14,509 bases of DNA, from the NCBI GenBank assembly GCA_016191985.1, contig JACPVB010000091.1:1-14509 (forward strand), in the 5' to 3' direction. Origin of the DNA: Chloroflexota bacterium (GTDB taxonomy: Bacteria; Chloroflexota; Anaerolineae; Anaerolineales; Villigracilaceae). Below, piece after piece: positions 11,998-14,509 of this stretch. The position numbers were made by a program, and so were the translations under genes. The notes beneath the pieces are model-generated. The model was not told the DNA's origin. It did not search any database and saw only the letters and a program-made list of their open reading frames with translations. Positions within the stretch are counted from its first letter, which is position 1. Each line of letters opens with the position of its first letter.

Positions 11998-13398
11998 ATG
12001 GCAGAAAATTTTGACGTCGTTGTGATCGGTGCGGGACCTGCCGGCTATGTGGCGGCGATCCGCGCGGCGCAATTGAAACAGAAAGTCGCAATCGTGGACA
12101 AGCAGTGGCTGGGCGGAGTATGTTTAAACGTAGGCTGTATCCCATCCAAGTCCCTGCTCAAAAATGCGGAAGTAGCTCACACCCTGCGCGAACGCGGCAA
12201 GGACTTTGGCTTCTCGTTCGACAACCTGAAACTGGATTACAGTGTGGCGGTCAAACGCTCGCGCCAAAATTCAGACAGATTGACCAAAGGTGTTGGCTTC
12301 CTGATGAAGAAGAACAACATCGCGGTCTTTATGGGCGAGGCCAAGTTCAAGGCAAAAGACACGCTTACAGTTACAGATAAAGAAGGCAAAGCCACCGAAC
12401 TTAAAGCAAAGAATATCATCGTTGGCACGGGCGCGAGCGCCATGGTGCCACCCGCGTGGAAAGTGGACGGTGAGAAGGTCGTCACTTATTCGGAAGCGAT
12501 CCTGCAAACTACGCTTCCCAAGTCTGTGGTGGTGATCGGCTCGGGCGCGATTGGCGTGGAATTTTCCACAATTTGGAGCGCCTACGGTGTGGATGTGACC
12601 ATCGTCGAGATGCTGCCGCGCGTTGTTCCGCTGGAAGATGAAGAAGTCTCAAAGGAACTGGAAAAGGAATTCAAGAAACGCGGCATCAAAATTATGACGG
12701 GGCATAAAGTCGAATCAGTGGAAGCGACGAAGACGGGCGTGAAGGTCAAAGTGTCAGCGGAGGGAAAGGAAACAGTACTGGAAGCAGACCAGGCCTTGGT
12801 CGCGATCGGGTTTCGTCCCAATTCCAAAGGACTGGGGCTTGAAGAAGTCGGCGTGAAGATCAGCGAACGCGGCTTTGTCGAAGTGGATGAAAAGATGCAG
12901 ACCAACGTCCCTGGCATCTGGGCCATCGGTGATGTGACGGGGAAACTCATGCTCGCGCATGTCGGCTCGGCGATGGGCATTGTCTGTGCCGAAAATATCG
13001 CAGGCGCGGAAACCATCACGCTGGATTATGAAATGATGCCGCGCGCCACATATTCATATCCGCAGGTGGCTTCGTTCGGACTCACCGAAGCGCAGGCGAA
13101 GGAACGCGGCCACAACATCAAGGTGGGTCGCTTCCCCTTCCAAGCCAACGGCAAGGCGCTGGGGCTTGGCGACTACTCAGGCTTTGTGAAAATCGTGGTG
13201 GATGAAAAATACGGCGAGATTTTGGGCGCGCACATGATCGGCCCCGAAGTGACCGAACTCCTGCCCGAACTTACCCTCGCGCGCATGATGGAACTCACCC
13301 CGCACGAGATCGCAAGAAACGTCCACGCGCACCCGACGCTTTCCGAGACCCTGATGGAAGCGGCGCACGGAGCAAGCGGAACGCCGATCCATATCTAA
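11998..13398 (+). CDS. lpdA: Dihydrolipoyl dehydrogenase (E3)
   Basis: A 466-residue flavoprotein of usual family length that reoxidises the dihydrolipoyl group of E2 using NAD+. The FAD-binding GAGPAG lies at 11-16. The redox disulfide is C42/C47 in GGVCLNVGCIPSKS. The NAD-binding motif is VVVIGSGAIGVEF near 178-190. The second FAD motif is GIWAIGDVTG. The dimer-interface catalytic pair is H445-P446 with E450 in HAHPTLSETL. The start has AGGAG (11983-11987) ten bases upstream. It stands apart from the E1/E2 operon with its own promoter and strong terminator. This fits a shared E3 that can serve several lipoyl systems such as glycine cleavage or 2-oxoglutarate dehydrogenase, though only the nearby E1/E2 is seen here. 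Confidence 0.97.
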   Translation: MAENFDVVVIGAGPAGYVAAIRAAQLKQKVAIVDKQWLGGVCLNVGCIPSKSLLKNAEVAHTLRERGKDFGFSFDNLKLDYSVAVKRSRQNSDRLTKGVGFLMKKNNIAVFMGEAKFKAKDTLTVTDKEGKATELKAKNIIVGTGASAMVPPAWKVDGEKVVTYSEAILQTTLPKSVVVIGSGAIGVEFSTIWSAYGVDVTIVEMLPRVVPLEDEEVSKELEKEFKKRGIKIMTGHKVESVEATKTGVKVKVSAEGKETVLEADQALVAIGFRPNSKGLGLEEVGVKISERGFVEVDEKMQTNVPGIWAIGDVTGKLMLAHVGSAMGIVCAENIAGAETITLDYEMMPRATYSYPQVASFGLTEAQAKERGHNIKVGRFPFQANGKALGLGDYSGFVKIVVDEKYGEILGAHMIGPEVTELLPELTLARMMELTPHEIARNVHAHPTLSETLMEAAHGASGTPIHI

Positions 13399-13407
13399 TC
13401 AGCAAGC

Positions 13408-13455
13408 AGACTTCCGAAGCGCCAACAACCGGCGAGACTTCGGAAGTCTTTTTTT
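13408..13455 (+). terminator. Intrinsic terminator of lpdA
   Basis: AGACTTCCGAAG (13408-13419) pairs perfectly with CTTCGGAAGTCT (13438-13449). An inner CGCC/GGCG stem (13420-13434) and a run of seven T (13449-13455) follow the classical pattern. Confidence 0.93.
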
Positions 13456-13479
13456 ATCCCCCAAATTTGTCTAGTCAAC

Positions 13480-13508
13480 TTGATATTTATGGTAGAGTGT
13501 GCTATTAA
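13480..13508 (+). promoter_or_regulatory. Promoter of the MBL-fold hydrolase gene
   Basis: TTGATA (13480-13485), a 17-base spacer and TATTAA (13503-13508), with TGC just before the -10. Transcription would start near 13515, which excludes a TTG start at 13512 and supports ATG 13548. Confidence 0.75.
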
Positions 13509-13547
13509 CAATTGAACATATTTTTTTCAAACAAGAAGGTCTTGAGT

Positions 13548-14378
13548 ATGCATCGCGAACGAGTATCAGAAAACGTATTTTGGTTCCAAAGTGAAGTCTA
13601 CGCCCAGGTGACGGCTGGCGTCATTGTCGGCCCGCAATGGGCCGTGGTCATCGACACCCTTGCCCTGCCCGAAGAAACCCTGGGGATGCGGGAGTTCATC
13701 GAACATGAACTGGGCGTGCAGGTTCGCTATGTCATCAACACCCATTACCATGCCGATCACACCTGGGGCAATTGCTTCTTCCCCGGCGCAACGGTCATCG
13801 GCCATGCCAAATGCCGTGAATACCTGATCGAACACGGCATCCCCTCGCTGGAGGGATCGCGCAAACAGGATGCCAACCTGCGGCAGGTAAAGATCGTCCT
13901 TCCCCACCTGACGTTTTCCTCCGGTGAAATGGCCATGCGCGTCGGGAAAAAGAATCTCATCATCGCCCCCGCCTTCGGCCACAGCGACGACGGCATCTCG
14001 GTGCTGGTGGAGGAAGACCGCGTGCTCTTCGCCGGCGACGCCTTCATGCCCCTGCCCTACATCGTGGACGGTGACGTGGACGACTTGCTTGCCTCTGTCA
14101 AAAAGATCGGGCGCATGGGGCTGGAAAATATCATCCAGGGGCACGGTGACATCATCCTGCGCGGCGAGATCGACGCAGCGGTAAAAGAAAATTTAAACTA
14201 CCTCACCAACATCAAGAAGGCCGTCAAATCTGCGGGCAAGCGCAAAAACGTGGACGAATATCTCGACGAGATCACCATCGAAGGGTGCGGCAAGAGCCGC
14301 GTCTTTCTCGGCGGCCTGGCAGAGACCCTGCATCGGCGCAACCTGAGAGCGCTGCACCGCCAAATGAACGGTGAATAG
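13548..14378 (+). CDS. Metallo-beta-lactamase-fold hydrolase
   Basis: A 276-residue MBL-fold protein with a complete two-metal site: H66-x-H68-x-D70-H71 in NTHYHADHTWGN, H145 in FGHSDDG, D164 in FAGDA and H199 in QGHGD. There is no signal peptide or membrane segment, so it is probably cytoplasmic. The C-terminal part (about 210-276) is helical and charged. The HxHxDH plus GHSxDG pattern is shared by many hydrolases acting on thioesters, lactones or phosphoesters, so the substrate is unassigned. ATG 13548 is preferred because AGAAGG (13534-13539) precedes it by eight bases and because the promoter start lies downstream of the alternative TTG codon. It has its own promoter and terminator, so it is monocistronic. 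Confidence 0.9.
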   Translation: MHRERVSENVFWFQSEVYAQVTAGVIVGPQWAVVIDTLALPEETLGMREFIEHELGVQVRYVINTHYHADHTWGNCFFPGATVIGHAKCREYLIEHGIPSLEGSRKQDANLRQVKIVLPHLTFSSGEMAMRVGKKNLIIAPAFGHSDDGISVLVEEDRVLFAGDAFMPLPYIVDGDVDDLLASVKKIGRMGLENIIQGHGDIILRGEIDAAVKENLNYLTNIKKAVKSAGKRKNVDEYLDEITIEGCGKSRVFLGGLAETLHRRNLRALHRQMNGE

Positions 14379-14383
14379 ACCAG

Positions 14384-14418
14384 AATGTTGCAGATGAAAG
14401 ACAGGTCTGCAACATTTT
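14384..14418 (+). terminator. Intrinsic terminator after the MBL-fold gene
   Basis: AATGTTGCAGA (14384-14394) and TCTGCAACATT (14406-14416) form a perfect 11-bp stem with an 11-base loop, followed by TTTTGCATTTT. The remaining bases to the window end show no gene. Confidence 0.85.
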
Positions 14419-14509
14419 GCATTTTGGGGTAGATTCTCCGTCGCTTCTTTCCCCGCCCCCACCTGAGACCTTTTCCAGACAGTTTTAACTACGCCTCTTC
14501 ATTTCTTAA

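Noticed and set aside
13512..13547. TTG start for the MBL-fold protein
   Set aside because: No Shine-Dalgarno; it would be upstream of the predicted transcription start at about 13515.

Overview
The window looks like part of a chromosome from an Anaerolineae-type member of the Chloroflexota. This is inferred from gene content, not from a marker gene. The clues are a fused E1 alpha/beta 2-oxoacid dehydrogenase, a SpoIIE-type phosphatase with many GAF domains, a lipoprotein with a Pro/Thr/Glu spacer, extended -10 promoters of TGnTATAAT type, and many short dispersed repeats. No rRNA, tRNA, CRISPR array, transposase or phage gene was seen.

Layout. A receiver-only response regulator (36-479, minus) is divergent from a three-gene partner-switching operon (817-4926, plus): a STAS anti-sigma antagonist, an RsbW-like HATPase, and a cytoplasmic phosphatase with about five GAF domains. 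That operon converges on a secreted lipoprotein gene (5035-5784, minus), with a shared bidirectional terminator between them. A roughly 450-base gap holds a 183-bp inverted-repeat element and the promoter of the 2-oxoacid dehydrogenase operon (6286-10994). The operon encodes fused E1, a small four-helix-bundle protein of the 23S-rRNA-intervening-sequence (S23) family, lipoyl E2 and an ICMT-like membrane methyltransferase. Next come a dienelactone-hydrolase-family gene (11088-11741), a 196-bp inverted-repeat element that starts inside its stop codon, dihydrolipoyl dehydrogenase E3 (11998-13398) and an MBL-fold hydrolase (13548-14378).

Function. E1, E2 and E3 together make a complete pyruvate or branched-chain 2-oxoacid dehydrogenase complex, with E3 on its own promoter about 1.5 kb downstream of E2. 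The first block is a signalling module: the GAF phosphatase probably dephosphorylates the STAS protein to release it for binding to the HATPase. No sigma factor target lies in the window.

Most unusual. The S23-type gene sits between E1 and E2 inside two arrays of degenerate 7-bp units in opposite orientation. Their 31-nt cores match at 27 of 31 positions as inverted repeats. The arrays run from the E1 stop codon to the E2 Shine-Dalgarno sequence. Other period-7 arrays lie after E2 and inside both E2 interdomain linkers. This looks like a compact inserted cassette able to fold into a long stem in the operon mRNA.
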